The position numbers and the translations under genes were made by a program. The notes under the pieces are model-generated. The model did not search any database, was not told where the DNA came from, and worked only from the letters and a program-made list of their open reading frames with translations. A stretch of 64,000 bases of DNA from an uncultured Schlesneria sp. (GTDB lineage Bacteria > Planctomycetota > Planctomycetia > Planctomycetales > Planctomycetaceae). Shown piece after piece: positions 63,042-64,000 of the stretch (position 1 is the stretch's first letter; each line of letters starts with the position of its first letter). Location of the stretch: positions 1 through 64,000 of the forward strand of contig CAILLA010000057.1 of NCBI GenBank assembly GCA_903834925.1, given 5' to 3'.

Positions 63042-64000
63042 TCAGGATTTTTCGACGATTTTTCGGCGAAACAATAAGGCGGAAATCGCCGCGTCGATAC
63101 CAAACCATTTCCCCGTCGGCATGGTGGCCAACGCCAGCAGTGCGATCGCTTCGACGAGGACTTTGTTCACGATCAGATTGTGCTCGATACTGGGGATTTC
63201 CTGAACACCGGGCCAAGGTGGCATCGCCATGTAGAACAGCGTCAATAATGCTGCTCCACCCAAGGCAGACAAACGAGTAAACAGACCGATCATCAGCAAG
63301 AAACCGAAAATTGTCAGTCCCCACATTGTTCTTGCGTTGATTCGGCTGATTTCCGTTACGGCGGGGGGAACCGGCCCGGCAGCAAGTTGCTCCGTAGTTA
63401 ACAGCTTATTGGCGTCTTCAAAAAGGTCTTTTTCCAGGGCCTGAACCGGTCCAACCAGATTGCGTCTCGTCTTTTGCAGGTCGCTCCATTGTCGTTCGAG
63501 GTGGTCCCACTGAAACTTAGTTTTTGCCTTGGCGTAGTTCGCTTCGTAGCGGTCAATCAAGTCCTTGTAGTATTTGACTTCGCCCACGACAACAACCTGG
63601 TCTTCGTCCCCTTCTTTCTTTGCTTTTTGCACGATACCGACTCGTTCCGGGTCACCTTTCAACATCGCAGCCAGGCGTTCCCGGAACGACAGTTTCGACG
63701 ATTGTTTGGCAACGTCATTGATCGCTTTCATCAATGCCTTGAATTGCGCTTCCAGTTCCGTGGTTTTCAACTGATAGACAGCGTCCAGCAATTTGGCTTG
63801 TTCTGTTGGCAACAGGTGAAGTTTACCGTCAACGATCAGTTTCTTTGATTTACTGTCATATTTAATGGCGTCCTTCAGGACCCCTGCCCCTTTGGCGATT
63901 TCGTCAAAATCGATTCCCGAAGGAAGTTCTGCAAGAGGAACGCTGAATCCAGCGTCGGGGCCATCGAGCAAACGATCGAGTTGCTTTGCGTCGGCACCAT
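63042..64000 (-). CDS. DoxX-type membrane protein, 5' end beyond window
   Basis: The reading frame is open to the right edge, so the start is missing. The visible 319 residues contain a hydrophilic helical stretch (about the first 190 residues: VYQLKTTELEAQFKALMKAI and similar) and then a C-terminal four-helix membrane part: ARTMWGLTIFGFLLMIGLF, SALGGAALLTLFYMA, NKVLVEAIALLALAT and IDAAISALLF. The membrane part matches DoxX/DoxD-like proteins; family members often act with oxidoreductases. The long soluble insert is unusual, and may be a periplasmic domain between helices. Confidence 0.8.
   Translation of the reverse strand, partial: GADAKQLDRLLDGPDAGFSVPLAELPSGIDFDEIAKGAGVLKDAIKYDSKSKKLIVDGKLHLLPTEQAKLLDAVYQLKTTELEAQFKALMKAINDVAKQSSKLSFRERLAAMLKGDPERVGIVQKAKKEGDEDQVVVVGEVKYYKDLIDRYEANYAKAKTKFQWDHLERQWSDLQKTRRNLVGPVQALEKDLFEDANKLLTTEQLAAGPVPPAVTEISRINARTMWGLTIFGFLLMIGLFTRLSALGGAALLTLFYMAMPPWPGVQEIPSIEHNLIVNKVLVEAIALLALATMPTGKWFGIDAAISALLFRRKIVEKS

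Overview
The window looks like chromosomal DNA of a planctomycete (Planctomycetaceae-like). The evidence is a very large Ser/Thr kinase fused to STAND and formylglycine-enzyme-like domains, Tat-exported Gfo/Idh/MocA and other oxidoreductase-type proteins, a DoxX-type membrane protein, a DUF6941-like protein, duplicated groEL genes around one groES, a squalene/hopanoid enzyme, and many short fold-back repeats between genes. The species cannot be named from the sequence alone. No rRNA, tRNA, CRISPR array, transposase or integrase was recognised; the one structural RNA seen is RNase P RNA, cut by the left edge.

Layout. 1-3.3 kb: RNase P RNA (minus), a membrane-anchored coiled-coil protein and a lipoprotein with a cysteine-rich tail. 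3.6-9.6 kb: a chaperone block groEL1-groES-groEL2-dnaJ-grpE, preceded by a good sigma-54 promoter match and an upstream palindrome. 9.6-15.6 kb (minus): hflX, an SDR and a fused, Tat-signalled ethanolamine ammonia-lyase (EutB+EutC), then a quinone-oxidoreductase-like gene. 16-20.5 kb (plus): NeuD/PglD-like acyltransferase, KAS III-like synthase, membrane acyltransferase 3 and a SAM methyltransferase, plausibly making or attaching an acyl group on a surface glycan. 20.7-29.8 kb: ThiD2-ThiE, small conserved proteins, cinA, a lipase-like hydrolase, truncated haemoglobin, macrodomain, rhomboid protease, and an uncharacterised membrane protein. 30-34.7 kb: glycosyltransferase and AsnB-type amidotransferase, then an outer-membrane-like protein with a disturbed 5' end. 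34.7-37.3 kb: a repeat-rich island around a RepA-like ATPase. 37.3-41 kb (minus): gap and glgX. 41.3-48.6 kb (plus): an Nramp-like transporter, an SDR lacking the usual catalytic lysine, a fused E1 alpha-beta, an E2 with two subunit-binding domains, and an oxidoreductase, probably one catabolic unit. 48.7 kb: prfB with its programmed +1 frameshift. 49.9-55.2 kb (minus): a Tat-exported N,N-dimethylformamidase-like protein, a DUF6941-like protein, hpnE and mdh. 55.6-64 kb: a small octapeptide-repeat protein convergent with a 1704-residue kinase-STAND-transmembrane-PPC-FGE protein, then Gfo/Idh/MocA and DoxX genes running off the right edge.

Most interesting are the exported EutBC fusion, the single-protein kinase/STAND/FGE receptor, the apparent sigma-54 control of groEL1, the repeat-bounded ATPase island, and several families of fold-back repeats, one copy of which now encodes the end of a glycosyltransferase.
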